Of a stretch of 44,341 nt of DNA, positions 27,972-38,912 are shown piece by piece (position 1 is the stretch's first letter; every line of letters begins with the position of its first letter). Source of the DNA: Pseudomonas gingeri (lineage in GTDB: Bacteria; Pseudomonadota; Gammaproteobacteria; Pseudomonadales; Pseudomonadaceae); contig NZ_JACAQA010000005.1 of the NCBI RefSeq assembly GCF_013385425.1, positions 1 through 44,341 of the forward strand, read 5' to 3'. The notes below the pieces were generated by a model, which was not told where the DNA came from, did not search any database, and worked only from the letters and a program-made list of their open reading frames with translations. A program made the position numbers and the translations under genes.

Positions 27972-28601
27972 TCAAACCTCCGCCTTCAACGCCTTCAGGT
28001 GTTTGTACACCGTCGCCCGCCCCATATTCAGCACATTGGCCACATAGTTGGCCGCGCTCTTGCCCTTGAACGCGCCCTCGGCGTGCAACGCCAGCACCAG
28101 TTCGCGCTTGTGGTCGCGGGTCAGCAGGTTCAGTCCCAACTGCCGCTGACGCAGCCAGCTGTGCAGGAAGGTATTGATCCGCTCCTGCCAGTCATCGCGA
28201 AACAGCGCATCGGGCTGCGGGATCAGTTTGTTCGGTGAGAGGAACAGATCCAGCGCCGCCCTGGCGCTTTCGAACAGGGAAATATTCAGGTTGATGCACA
28301 GCACCGCCAACGGCGTACCCTGGGCGTCGTGCAGTAGGGTGCTGACGCTGCGAATCTTCTGGCCGTCCCAGTTGAGTTTCTCGTAAGGACCGATATTGCG
28401 CTCGTTGATGCCTTCCTCAAGCATGTCTTCCAGCGCCGCGTCATCGCCGATCTCGCGTTTGGAGATGTTGTTGGCGATGTAGTCGATCCGTTGCGTGTGC
28501 AAGTCGTGCAGCACCACTTCGGCATGGGGGAAGAATAACGTGGCGATGGCATCGGCGATCGCCCGGAAGTTATCCAGGGCGGGAGCCTGTTTGGCTGTCA
28601 T
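27972..28601 (-). CDS. dauR: DauR-like transcriptional regulator (YheO PAS + HTH)
   Basis: 209 residues. The N-terminal YheO-type PAS-like domain (residues ~8-120; FFPHAEVVLHDL, YIANNISKREIGD) is followed by a C-terminal HTH (FKGKSAANYVANVLNMGRATVYKHLKAL, ~170-205). In P. aeruginosa DauR is the arginine-responsive repressor of dauBAR. TGGAG lies 8 nt before the ATG. It is the third gene after dauB and dauA in the same order as there, 166 nt after the dauA stop. Likely targets are the dyads at 30924 and 26890. Confidence 0.85.
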   Translation of the reverse strand: MTAKQAPALDNFRAIADAIATLFFPHAEVVLHDLHTQRIDYIANNISKREIGDDAALEDMLEEGINERNIGPYEKLNWDGQKIRSVSTLLHDAQGTPLAVLCINLNISLFESARAALDLFLSPNKLIPQPDALFRDDWQERINTFLHSWLRQRQLGLNLLTRDHKRELVLALHAEGAFKGKSAANYVANVLNMGRATVYKHLKALKAEV

Positions 28602-28660
28602 GGTGATTCTCCAGGCAACTTCAGCATCCTTGGGGGGGAGCCGAAGGAAAACAGCTGGTG

Positions 28661-28701
28661 CGGTGATCCGGTCGCCTCGCAGGAGGTTGGCCTGATCACC
28701 G
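28661..28701. other. Intercistronic stem between dauA and dauR
   Basis: CGGTGATC (28661-28668) pairs with GATCACCG (28694-28701), with an inner CCTC/GAGG stem. There is no U tract. It could set the dauR level relative to dauBA. Confidence 0.4.
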
Positions 28702-28767
28702 AGCGGCGAAAGGGTAGCGCCCCGGGTACGGGCGTACTAACGAGTGTGCCGCAATCAGCGCCAGTCG

Positions 28768-29895
<1,128 letters not shown>

Positions 29896-29951
29896 TCAAG
29901 GCCTCCTGCTGGGGTCTAAAGGCTGTATGCGTAACCTGTGGGAGCTGGTGT

Positions 29952-30902
29952 TCAGCTTGCCTTGTGATGCAGATGATAAAGCGCATTGGCCAGGGCGATG
30001 TCTTCCAGGCCCAGGCCGATGGAGCGGAAGAACACATGGCGTTCGTACGTCGGCCGGGGTGTCTGCTCGCTCAGCAATTCGGCCAGGTCGCCATGGATCT
30101 GCCCGGCGTCCCAGCCGTGCTGGCTGGCGGCAATCAACATTTCTCCAGCCGAACCCGGTGTGGTCTTGCGATAGTCGCAGTAGACCTGCATGTCGCTCAG
30201 GGCCTGCGGCGGCACCTCGTGGGCGCGCACGGCATTGGTACTGATGGAGGTGATCAGCGCCGGTTTGCGCAGTTGGCTCGGGTCGATCACCGGGGTCGCC
30301 GAGGAGGTGCAGAGCAGGATGACGTCGGCGTCGTCCAGGGCTTGCTCCAGGTGTTCGACGATCCGCAGACGGGGCTCGATGTCGTTCAGGCGTGCGCGCT
30401 TGTCGGCATTCACATTAGGCGAGTAGAGGCTGATGTCCTGCCAATCGCGCAGCCCCTTGGCGTAGTGCAGATGGGCCTGGGCCACCGGACCGCTGCCGAC
30501 GATGGCCAGGCGTTTGGCGTCCAGCGGAGCCAGGGTGTCCACGGCCACGGCGGTGGTCGCCGCAGTGCGCGCGGTGGTCAGTTCGCCGGCATCGCAGAGC
30601 AGCAGCGGCTGGCCGGTCTGCATGGACATCAGCAGGGTCCAGGCGGTCACCAGCGGACCTTGCTCGCGGACGATATAGGGCGAGGTCTTGACGCCATAGA
30701 CCTGGTCGTCGGCCAGCACACCGAGGTAGTTGATAAAGTCGCCGGCACCCTGTGGGAACTCCACCAGCTGCTGCGCCGGTTGCACCGCCTGCCCGGCCGC
30801 CAGGTCGCGAAACAGTTTGCGCAGGATCTGCGGCACGTCGATCTGCTGCAGGAGTCGATGGGCCTGCTGGCTGTCGATCACGTAGGGGGTGTGGCCGGAC
30901 AT
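29952..30902 (-). CDS. dauB: NAD(P)-dependent iminoarginine reductase (ornithine cyclodeaminase/mu-crystallin family)
   Basis: 316 residues. The Rossmann motif VGSGPVAQAH lies near residue 135, with family features KTSPYIVREQGP and CDAGELTTARTAA. In P. aeruginosa DauB reduces 2-ketoarginine with ammonia (or the imine) to L-arginine, completing D-to-L conversion after DauA. First gene of dauBAR on the minus strand. GGGAG lies 6 nt before the ATG, and a strong dyad sits 22-58 nt upstream. Confidence 0.87.
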   Translation of the reverse strand: MSGHTPYVIDSQQAHRLLQQIDVPQILRKLFRDLAAGQAVQPAQQLVEFPQGAGDFINYLGVLADDQVYGVKTSPYIVREQGPLVTAWTLLMSMQTGQPLLLCDAGELTTARTAATTAVAVDTLAPLDAKRLAIVGSGPVAQAHLHYAKGLRDWQDISLYSPNVNADKRARLNDIEPRLRIVEHLEQALDDADVILLCTSSATPVIDPSQLRKPALITSISTNAVRAHEVPPQALSDMQVYCDYRKTTPGSAGEMLIAASQHGWDAGQIHGDLAELLSEQTPRPTYERHVFFRSIGLGLEDIALANALYHLHHKAS

Positions 30903-30923
30903 GGGGTGCTCCCGAATGATTTT

Positions 30924-30960
30924 TATAAACTAATTTGTCCATTATGGACTTTTAGTTTAA
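30924..30960. promoter_or_regulatory. Dyad upstream of dauB (candidate DauR operator)
   Basis: Perfect core GTCCA-TTA-TGGAC at 30937-30949, with outer AAACTA (30927-30932) and TAGTTT (30953-30958) arms offset by one base. It aligns with the dyad at 26890 at 21 of 29 positions. The surrounding A+T-rich sequence probably also holds the dauB -10 box. Confidence 0.65.
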
Positions 30961-30978
30961 TTCGGCAATCTCCGGACG

Positions 30979-31012
30979 AAAAAAAACGCCGCCGGGTATC
31001 GGGCGACGTTTT
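30979..31012 (-). terminator. Terminator after rhlB
   Basis: Minus strand: AACGTCGCC pairs with GGCGGCGTT (one G-U), a short loop between, followed by about eight U. It lies about 30 nt past the rhlB stop and separates it from the divergently placed dauB control region. Confidence 0.85.
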
Positions 31013-31042
31013 GTCGTGCAGCGTGCCTTTCGGCCTGGGCGA

Positions 31043-32521
31043 TCAGGCCGGACGCTGGCGCACCACTGGCCGCAACAGCTCGGTGGGTGGCATTTCACAG
31101 CTGATCTTGTGCCCCAGCAAGGCCTCGATCGCCGGCAACTGGTAGGAGTCGTCTTCACCGGCGAAGCTGATGGACACGCCGTCGGCGCCCGCTCGTCCGG
31201 TCCGGCCGATGCGGTGGACGTAGTCGTCCGGCACTTCCGGCAGGGTGAAGTTGATCACGTGGCTGATGCCGTCGATATGAATCCCGCGCCCGGCCACGTC
31301 GGTGGCCACCAGCACGCGGATCTTGCCTTCGCGGAAACCTTCCAGGGTCTTGATGCGCTTGTGCTGCGGCACGTCGCCGGACAATTGCGCGGCATTGACG
31401 CCGTCGCGTACCAGGCGTTCCTCGATCCGCCGCACTTCGTCCTTGCGGTTGGCGAAGACCATCACCCGCTCCCAACCATTGTCGGTGACCAGGTTGTAGA
31501 GCAGCTTGTACTTGTCGGCACCGGCCACGGCATAGACGTGCTGTTCGACGTTGGCGTTGGCCGGGCTCAGCGCTTCGATCTCGACAATGGACGGGTCGGT
31601 GGTCCATTGCTTGGCCAGGTTCATCACGTCTTCGGTGAAGGTGGCCGAGAACAGCAGGGTCTGGCGTTCGTTCTTCGGCGGGGTCTGGCGGATGATCTGC
31701 CGGACCTGGGGGATAAAGCCCATGTCGAGCATGCGGTCGGCTTCGTCCAGGACCATGACTTCGACCATGTCCAGGTGCACTTCGCCGCGCTGGTTGAAGT
31801 CCAGCAGGCGGCCAGGGGTGGCGACCAGGATGTCGCAGTGACGGGCTTCGAGCAGCTTGAGCTGTTTGTCGAAGTCCATGCCACCGACGAACTGCATGAC
31901 GTTGAGGCCGGTGTATTTGGTCAGGTCGGCGGCGTCCTTGGCGATCTGCACCACCAGCTCGCGGGTCGGCGCGATGATCAGCGCCCGCGGCTCACCCATG
32001 TAGCGTTCTTTCGGCGGTGGGGTCTGCAACAGCTGGGTGATGATCGAGATCAGGAACGCGGCGGTCTTGCCGGTACCGGTCTGGGCGCGACCGATGGCGT
32101 CCTTGCCGGCCAGGGTAAAGCCCAGGACCTGCGCCTGGATCGGCGTGCAATAAGGGAAACCGAGGTCCTGGATGGCGTGCATCAACTCGGGTGCCAGCTT
32201 GAAATCGTGGAAGCGGGTCTTGCCTTCCTGGGGCTCGACGACGAAGTCCTCGAGTTTCCAGGGTTTGACGGGAGGCTTCGGCGCTCGTTCACGGCGCGGT
32301 TGCTCGGCTTTCGGCTGTTCGACGCGTGGCGCCTCAACCGCCGCAGCGGGCTGTTCCGGGATGGCGGCCGGGGCTTTCGGTTTGGCGACAGGCTCGGCGC
32401 GCTCCGCAGGTTGGCCGTGGTGGCGGCTATCGGAGCTGGAAGTAGGGGCGCTGGAGCCTGGTGCGAGCTGCTCAGCCTCGCTTTTACCGAATATTTTTTT
32501 GAGTGCTTTGAGCACGGTCAT
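31043..32521 (-). CDS. rhlB: DEAD-box ATP-dependent RNA helicase RhlB
   Basis: 492 residues from [13 protein letters not shown] (32521), taken as the start although the Shine-Dalgarno is weak (ACGAG); an in-frame ATG 15 codons upstream is less likely. An N-terminal ~90-residue Pro/Ala/Glu-rich low-complexity tail precedes the helicase core: Q motif TPIQAQ, motif [26 protein letters not shown], and motif [12 protein letters not shown]. RhlB unwinds RNA for the degradosome in gamma-proteobacteria. It is separated from dauB by a terminator and lies 76 nt after the esterase start region on the same strand. The rhlB/dauB adjacency also exists, as I recall, in P. aeruginosa. Confidence 0.92.
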   Translation of the reverse strand: MTVLKALKKIFGKSEAEQLAPGSSAPTSSSDSRHHGQPAERAEPVAKPKAPAAIPEQPAAAVEAPRVEQPKAEQPRRERAPKPPVKPWKLEDFVVEPQEGKTRFHDFKLAPELMHAIQDLGFPYCTPIQAQVLGFTLAGKDAIGRAQTGTGKTAAFLISIITQLLQTPPPKERYMGEPRALIIAPTRELVVQIAKDAADLTKYTGLNVMQFVGGMDFDKQLKLLEARHCDILVATPGRLLDFNQRGEVHLDMVEVMVLDEADRMLDMGFIPQVRQIIRQTPPKNERQTLLFSATFTEDVMNLAKQWTTDPSIVEIEALSPANANVEQHVYAVAGADKYKLLYNLVTDNGWERVMVFANRKDEVRRIEERLVRDGVNAAQLSGDVPQHKRIKTLEGFREGKIRVLVATDVAGRGIHIDGISHVINFTLPEVPDDYVHRIGRTGRAGADGVSISFAGEDDSYQLPAIEALLGHKISCEMPPTELLRPVVRQRPA

Positions 32522-32597
32522 CTCGTTAATTTGGTTAAGGAATGTACGCCGGCCAGTGTAATGCAAGAATCGGGCGCGGCGTAGTGCGTTACCGATA

Positions 32598-33734
<1,137 letters not shown>

Positions 33735-34766
33735 ATGAAGATGTTGAAATCCACCCTGGCAGTCGTGACTGCAGCCGTCGTACTGGGCGTCAGCGGTTTC
33801 GCGCAAGCGGGCGCTACCCTGGATGCCGTACAGAAGAAGGGTTTTGTTCAATGTGGCGTGAGTGACGGCTTGCCGGGCTTCTCGGTGCCTGATGCTTCCG
33901 GCAAGATCGTCGGTATCGACGCTGACGTCTGTCGTGCCGTGGCCGCTGCCGTTTTCGGCGACGCGACCAAGGTCAAGTTCAGCCAGTTGAACGCCAAGGA
34001 GCGCTTCACCGCGCTGCAATCCGGCGAAATCGACATCCTGTCGCGTAACACCACCATGACCAGCTCCCGCGACGCCGGCATGGGCCTGAAATTCCCGGGC
34101 TTCATCACCTACTACGATGGCGTCGGCTTCCTGGCCAACACCAAACTGGGCGTGAAAAGTGCCAAGGAACTGGATGGCGCGACCATCTGCATCCAGGCCG
34201 GTACCACCACCGAGCTGAACGTGTCCGACTACTTCCGCGCCAATGGCCTGAAGTACACCCCGATCACCTTCGACACCTCCGACGAAAGCGCCAAGTCGCT
34301 GGAATCCGGTCGTTGCGACGTACTGACCTCGGACAAATCCCAGCTGTTCGCCCAGCGCAGCAAGCTGGCTTCGCCGAAGGACTACGTGGTACTGCCGGAA
34401 ACCATCTCCAAGGAGCCTCTGGGCCCAGTGGTACGTAACGGCGACGACGAGTGGCTGGCCATCGTGCGTTGGGTCGGCTATGCGCTGCTCAACACCGAAG
34501 AAGCCGGTATCACTTCGAAAAACGTCCTGGAAGAAGCCAAGTCGACCAAGAACCCGGACGTTGCTCGTCTGCTGGGTGGCGACGGCGAATACGGCAAGGA
34601 CCTGAAGCTGCCGAAGGATTGGGTCGTCAAGATCGTTTCCCAGGTCGGTAACTACGGCGAGATCTTCGAGAAAAACCTCGGCAAGAGCACTCCTCTGGAA
34701 ATCGACCGTGGCCTGAACGCTCTGTGGACCAAGGGCGGCATTCAATACGCACCACCTGTGCGCTGA
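33735..34766 (+). CDS. aapJ: General L-amino acid-binding protein AapJ
   Basis: 343 residues; signal peptide ending AQA (~23-25) and SBP family 3 fold with CGVSDGLPGFS, GKIVGIDADVCRA and RCDVLTSDKSQL. It is longer than HisJ-type proteins, as expected for the AapJ/BztA group. It delivers a broad range of L-amino acids (Asp, Glu, Gln and others) to the AapQMP permease. GGAGG lies 6 nt before the ATG. A stable hairpin directly after the stop probably protects or truncates the mRNA, so that AapJ exceeds its membrane partners. Confidence 0.93.
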   Translation: MKMLKSTLAVVTAAVVLGVSGFAQAGATLDAVQKKGFVQCGVSDGLPGFSVPDASGKIVGIDADVCRAVAAAVFGDATKVKFSQLNAKERFTALQSGEIDILSRNTTMTSSRDAGMGLKFPGFITYYDGVGFLANTKLGVKSAKELDGATICIQAGTTTELNVSDYFRANGLKYTPITFDTSDESAKSLESGRCDVLTSDKSQLFAQRSKLASPKDYVVLPETISKEPLGPVVRNGDDEWLAIVRWVGYALLNTEEAGITSKNVLEEAKSTKNPDVARLLGGDGEYGKDLKLPKDWVVKIVSQVGNYGEIFEKNLGKSTPLEIDRGLNALWTKGGIQYAPPVR

Positions 34767-34773
34767 TTGACCT

Positions 34774-34802
34774 ATCGCCCGGCAGGCCAACTGCCGGGCG
34801 AT
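34774..34802 (+). terminator. Intercistronic hairpin aapJ-aapQ
   Basis: A perfect 12-bp stem (ATCGCCCGGCAG 34774-34785, CTGCCGGGCGAT 34791-34802) with a 5-nt loop, followed by a T-rich but interrupted tract (GTTCTTGTTCCGTTTTTC). Best read as a partial terminator or 3' stabiliser of the aapJ message. Confidence 0.75.
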
Positions 34803-34832
34803 GTTCTTGTTCCGTTTTTCCTGGGGCACTTC

Positions 34833-36014
34833 ATGCAAAATAAAATCGGCGCACCCAAGCAGAGACTCAGTCTCAGCGACCCCAAAGTGCGTGCGTGGCT
34901 ATTTCAGATCATCACGATTGTCGCGGTGGTCTCGTTGGGCTGGTACCTGTTTCACAATACCCAGACCAACCTGCAACACCGAGGCATTACCTCGGGGTTC
35001 GGCTTTCTTGAGCGCAGTGCCGGTTTCGGCATCGCTCAGCACCTGATCGACTACACCGAATCGGACAGCTATGCCCGGGTGTTTGTCATCGGCCTGCTCA
35101 ACACCCTGCTGGTGACCGTGATCGGCGTTATCCTGGCGACCCTGCTGGGGTTCATCATCGGCGTCTCGCGACTGTCGTCGAACTGGGTGATCAACAAGCT
35201 GGCCACCGTCTATATCGAGGTGTTCCGTAACATCCCGCCGTTGCTGCAGATCCTGTTCTGGTACTTCGCGGTATTCCTGACCATGCCGGGACCGCGCAAC
35301 AGCCATAACTTCGGGGATATGTTCTTCGTCAGCAGCCGTGGCCTGAATATGCCAGCGGCTATTGCTTCCGCGGGGTTCTGGCCGTTCGTGATCAGCGTCG
35401 TGTTGGCCATCGTGGCCATCGTGCTGATGAGCCGCTGGGCGACCAAGCGCTTCGAAGAAACCGGCGTGCCGTTCCACAAGTTCTGGGCCGGCCTGGCCTT
35501 GTTCCTGGTGATCCCGGCATTGTGTGCCCTGGTCTTCGGTGCCCCCGTGCATTGGGAGATGCCCCAGCTGCAAGGGTTCAACTTTGTCGGCGGTTGGGTA
35601 TTGATCCCGGAGTTGCTGGCCTTGACCCTGGCCCTGACGGTGTACACCGCGGCGTTTATCGCCGAGATCGTACGCTCGGGCATCAAGTCGGTCAGCCACG
35701 GCCAGACCGAGGCGGCGCGCTCCCTGGGCCTGCGTAACGGTCCGACCCTGCGCAAGGTGATCATCCCGCAAGCCCTGCGCGTGATCATTCCACCGCTGAC
35801 CAGCCAATACCTGAACCTGGCGAAGAACTCGTCCCTGGCCGCCGGTATCGGTTACCCGGAAATGGTTTCGCTGTTTGCCGGTACGGTGCTGAACCAGACC
35901 GGGCAGGCCATCGAAGTCATTGCCATCACCATGAGCGTGTACCTGGCGATCAGTATCAGCATTTCCCTGCTGATGAACTGGTACAACAAGCGCATTGCGC
36001 TGATCGAGCGGTGA
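34833..36014 (+). CDS. aapQ: Amino acid ABC transporter permease AapQ
   Basis: 393 residues from the ATG at 34833 (MQNKIGAPKQR); an upstream TTG reading would run through the hairpin and is rejected. Several hydrophobic spans; the N-terminal permease segment (VFVIGLLNTLLVTVIG) and the EAA loop (GQTEAARSLGLRNGPTLRKV) are clear. Inner-membrane subunit of the polar amino acid transporter, partner of AapM. A long internal spacer between the first and later spans is typical of AapQ. Confidence 0.93.
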   Translation: MQNKIGAPKQRLSLSDPKVRAWLFQIITIVAVVSLGWYLFHNTQTNLQHRGITSGFGFLERSAGFGIAQHLIDYTESDSYARVFVIGLLNTLLVTVIGVILATLLGFIIGVSRLSSNWVINKLATVYIEVFRNIPPLLQILFWYFAVFLTMPGPRNSHNFGDMFFVSSRGLNMPAAIASAGFWPFVISVVLAIVAIVLMSRWATKRFEETGVPFHKFWAGLALFLVIPALCALVFGAPVHWEMPQLQGFNFVGGWVLIPELLALTLALTVYTAAFIAEIVRSGIKSVSHGQTEAARSLGLRNGPTLRKVIIPQALRVIIPPLTSQYLNLAKNSSLAAGIGYPEMVSLFAGTVLNQTGQAIEVIAITMSVYLAISISISLLMNWYNKRIALIER

Positions 36015-36024
36015 GGAAACGCCC

Positions 36025-37122
36025 ATGAGTTCGCATACTTTCAAACCCGACATGCCACCGCCGAGCAACAGTATCGGCGTGGTGGCGTGGATGCGGGCAA
36101 ACATGTTCTCCAGCTGGCTCAACACGCTGCTGACCCTGTTCGCCTTCTACCTGATCTACCTGATCATCCCGCCGCTGCTGCACTGGGCCATCCTGGACGC
36201 CAACTGGGTCGGCACCACCCGCGCCGACTGCACCAAGAGCGGCGCCTGCTGGGTGTTTATCGAGCAGCGTTTCGGCCAGTTCATGTATGGCTACTACCCG
36301 CCCGTGATGCGCTGGCGCGTGGACCTGACCGTGTTGCTGGCGATCATCGGCGTGGCGCCGTTGTTCATCCCGCGCTTCCCGCGCAAGGCGATCTACGGCC
36401 TGAGTTTCCTGGTGCTGTACCCGATCATCGCCTTCACCCTGCTGCGCGGCGGTTACCTGGGCCTGCCCAGCGTTGCCACCACCGAGTGGGGCGGCCTGAT
36501 GCTGACCCTGGTCATCGCCACCGTCGGTATCGCCGGGGCCTTGCCGCTGGGGATCATGCTGGCGTTGGGACGGCGTTCGAACATGCCGGCGGTGAAGGTG
36601 GTCTGCGTGACCTTCATCGAGTTCTGGCGTGGCGTGCCGTTGATCACCGTACTGTTCATGTCCTCGGTGATGCTGCCGCTGTTCCTGCCTGAAGGCATGA
36701 ACTTCGACAAACTGCTGCGGGCGCTGATCGGCGTGATCCTGTTCCAGTCGGCCTATGTCGCCGAAGTGGTTCGCGGTGGCCTGCAAGCCATTCCCAAGGG
36801 CCAGTACGAAGCCGCTGCCGCCATGGGCCTGGGTTACTGGCGCGCGATGGGCCTGGTGATTCTGCCGCAAGCCTTGAAGCTGGTGATCCCGGGGATCGTC
36901 AACACCTTGATTGCGCTGTTCAAGGACACCAGCCTGGTGATCATCATCGGCCTGTTCGACCTGCTCAACAGCGTCAAGCAAGCCGCTGCCGACCCGAAAT
37001 GGCTGGGCATGGCCACCGAAGGCTACGTGTTCGCCGCCCTGGTGTTCTGGATTTTCTGTTTTGGTATGTCCCGCTATTCCATGCATTTGGAACGCAAGCT
37101 GGACACAGGCCACAAGCGTTAG
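36025..37122 (+). CDS. aapM: Amino acid ABC transporter permease AapM
   Basis: 365 residues. The EAA loop is [24 protein letters not shown]. The N-terminal third carries an extra hydrophobic region and a Cys-containing external loop ([11 protein letters not shown]). It forms the heterodimeric channel with AapQ. GAGGA lies 8 nt before the ATG; the start is 10 nt after the aapQ stop and aapP follows 10 nt after this stop. Confidence 0.93.
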   Translation: MSSHTFKPDMPPPSNSIGVVAWMRANMFSSWLNTLLTLFAFYLIYLIIPPLLHWAILDANWVGTTRADCTKSGACWVFIEQRFGQFMYGYYPPVMRWRVDLTVLLAIIGVAPLFIPRFPRKAIYGLSFLVLYPIIAFTLLRGGYLGLPSVATTEWGGLMLTLVIATVGIAGALPLGIMLALGRRSNMPAVKVVCVTFIEFWRGVPLITVLFMSSVMLPLFLPEGMNFDKLLRALIGVILFQSAYVAEVVRGGLQAIPKGQYEAAAAMGLGYWRAMGLVILPQALKLVIPGIVNTLIALFKDTSLVIIIGLFDLLNSVKQAAADPKWLGMATEGYVFAALVFWIFCFGMSRYSMHLERKLDTGHKR

Positions 37123-37132
37123 GAGTTTTGTC

Positions 37133-37897
37133 ATGAGTGAAGCGATCAAACAGCCTGTGGGTCCTGAAGGCATTATTCAGATGCAGGGCGTGAACAAGTG
37201 GTACGGCCAGTTCCACGTGTTGAAAGACATCAACCTGAACGTCAAGCAGGGCGAGCGTATCGTCCTCTGCGGCCCGTCGGGCTCGGGCAAGTCGACCACC
37301 ATCCGCTGCCTCAACCGTCTGGAAGAGCACCAGCAGGGTCGCATCGTGGTCGATGGCGTGGAACTGACCAACGACCTCAAGCAGATCGAAGCGATCCGTC
37401 GTGAAGTCGGCATGGTGTTCCAGCACTTCAACCTGTTCCCGCACCTGACCATCCTGCAGAACTGCACCCTGGCACCGATGTGGGTGCGCAAGATGCCCAA
37501 GCGCCAGGCGGAAGAAATCGCCATGCATTACCTGGAGCGCGTGCGTATCCCGGAGCAGGCCCACAAGTTCCCGGGCCAGTTGTCCGGTGGTCAGCAGCAG
37601 CGTGTGGCGATTGCCCGTGCCTTGTGCATGAAGCCGAAAATCATGCTGTTCGACGAACCGACTTCGGCACTCGACCCGGAAATGGTGAAAGAGGTTCTGG
37701 ACACCATGATCGGCCTGGCCGAAGACGGCATGACCATGCTCTGCGTTACCCACGAAATGGGCTTCGCCCGTACCGTGGCGAACCGCGTGATCTTCATGGA
37801 CAAGGGCGAAATCGTCGAACAGGCTGCGCCGAACGACTTCTTCGACAACCCGCAGAACGATCGGACCAAGCTGTTCCTGAGCCAGATCCTGCATTGA
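37133..37897 (+). CDS. aapP: Amino acid ABC transporter ATPase AapP
   Basis: 254 residues. Walker [11 protein letters not shown]-loop [11 protein letters not shown], signature [15 protein letters not shown], Walker B IMLFDEP and the switch His in THEMG are all present. The start at 37133 has AGGAG 7 nt upstream. It powers uptake through AapQM. Last gene of aapJQMP, closed by a strong terminator. Confidence 0.96.
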   Translation: MSEAIKQPVGPEGIIQMQGVNKWYGQFHVLKDINLNVKQGERIVLCGPSGSGKSTTIRCLNRLEEHQQGRIVVDGVELTNDLKQIEAIRREVGMVFQHFNLFPHLTILQNCTLAPMWVRKMPKRQAEEIAMHYLERVRIPEQAHKFPGQLSGGQQQRVAIARALCMKPKIMLFDEPTSALDPEMVKEVLDTMIGLAEDGMTMLCVTHEMGFARTVANRVIFMDKGEIVEQAAPNDFFDNPQNDRTKLFLSQILH

Positions 37898-37914
37898 TCG
37901 GCTGACGTTGAATG

Positions 37915-37945
37915 AAAAACCCGGACCTGGTCCGGGTTTTTTTTT
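37915..37945. terminator. Bidirectional terminator between aapP and mqsA
   Basis: AAAAACCCGGACC / GGTCCGGGTTTTT with a very short loop and nine or more T on the plus strand; the A run on the other arm gives five U on the minus strand. It serves the convergent aapP and mqsA transcripts. Confidence 0.92.
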
Positions 37946-37961
37946 GCCTGGGTTTTGTTGA

Positions 37962-38435
37962 TCAGGTGAGTGAATGTTTCCCTTCTCTGGGGCTGGGTGG
38001 ATGCCAAGGCGCCTTGCCTTCGCTGATGCTCTTGATGTCTTCGACCAGTTCAGGGTGTCGGTCCAGGAGATGCATCAGTACGAATAGAGGCTTTGGTGGA
38101 TCGATTTCTGCCCTTTCATAGCGTGAGAACGCATTGTGCCCACCACCTGATAGCAGCTCCACTGCCGCGCGTTGAGTGAAGTGAAGTTTGCGGCGGATTC
38201 GCTTCATCTCGTTGGCGACTTCTCGCCTCGACTGATAGACAAGCTCGTCGCTTGCGTCTGAATAACGCTGGGCGCTTTCAGGATCAAGCTCGATCTCCGA
38301 GCAGGCCTCGCACTGCCAGCCGGACAGCCGGGGAACCGATTTTTTCAACGCTTTGAAGTCGACCTCGAAGTTCCGATCTTCAAACCAATGCATGGCGTTG
38401 TGCATGCCACAGCTGACGCAGTCCTGTCGTTTCAT
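37962..38435 (-). CDS. mqsA: MqsA-like antitoxin / repressor
   Basis: 157 residues. The N-terminal zinc-binding half has C6/C9 (CVSC) and C42/C45 (CEAC); the C-terminal Xre-type HTH has FTQRAAVELLSGGGHNAFSRYE, matching the MqsA DNA-binding helix. It neutralises MqsR and represses its own promoter. It starts inside the end of mqsR (4-nt ATGA overlap), toxin first, as in E. coli mqsRA. It is about 26 residues longer than E. coli MqsA, mostly as a polar C-terminal tail. Confidence 0.92.
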   Translation of the reverse strand: MKRQDCVSCGMHNAMHWFEDRNFEVDFKALKKSVPRLSGWQCEACSEIELDPESAQRYSDASDELVYQSRREVANEMKRIRRKLHFTQRAAVELLSGGGHNAFSRYERAEIDPPKPLFVLMHLLDRHPELVEDIKSISEGKAPWHPPSPREGKHSLT

Positions 38436-38743
38436 GACTCACTCTCCTTGAAGGAGATCACCGGAGGTCCGCCAGCAGGGCGGTAGCTCACTTTTATATA
38501 AATCAATTTGCCTGGGAGCGGATAGTGGTAAACGTCCTGCCAGATTCTGTGATCGGCGTAGGTGGTCATTGATTTATAAAGCATCCTTCTTTCCAACGAT
38601 TTAATGATTTGCAGCATATCGGCGAGGGTGAACCCCATTTTTCTGCCGCCATCCCTGGCACTTAGCGTAAATGCTGTGGCGCCAAGTCTTGTCACGTCCG
38701 TCTTGATCGCCGCCAGATCGTAATGAGGTGTTTTCTTTTCCAT
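38432..38743 (-). CDS. mqsR: MqsR-like mRNA interferase toxin
   Basis: 103 residues of the RelE-fold MqsR family. MEKKTPHYDL at the N-terminus and YKSMTTYADHRIWQDVY (56-72) are diagnostic. K57, Q69, Y82 and K99 correspond to E. coli K56, Q68, Y81 and K96, so the RNase (GCU-directed in E. coli) should be active. It contains a short inserted loop (RPAGGPP, 88-94). First gene of a two-gene operon with its antitoxin; a 25-bp palindrome sits 27 nt upstream. Confidence 0.93.
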   Translation of the reverse strand: MEKKTPHYDLAAIKTDVTRLGATAFTLSARDGGRKMGFTLADMLQIIKSLERRMLYKSMTTYADHRIWQDVYHYPLPGKLIYIKVSYRPAGGPPVISFKESES

Positions 38744-38769
38744 AAGACACCTTTGATGTAGTAGAGCTT

Positions 38770-38794
38770 AAAATTACCCTTAAAGGGTAATTTT
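38770..38794. promoter_or_regulatory. 25-bp perfect palindrome at the mqsRA promoter
   Basis: AAAATTACCCTT (38770-38781), central A, AAGGGTAATTTT (38783-38794). It is likely bound by MqsA; the E. coli operator is also an A+T-rich palindrome with an AACCT/AGGTT core, here replaced by TACCC/GGGTA. Confidence 0.75.
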
Positions 38795-38912
38795 TAGATA
38801 GGCGGTGGATTCTCCATCTCCTGTAGGAAACGTTGGTTCTTGAACTCGCAGTCAGGTTTGGAGTAACCTTTTGGCTAATTCATCCTATGACTGGATGTTA
38901 GGGCGAGTTTCC

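Noticed and set aside
29936..29960. A half REP (TGTGGGAGC...GCTTGCC) at the dauB end
   Set aside because: Only the outer words match and the interior differs; not a convincing element.
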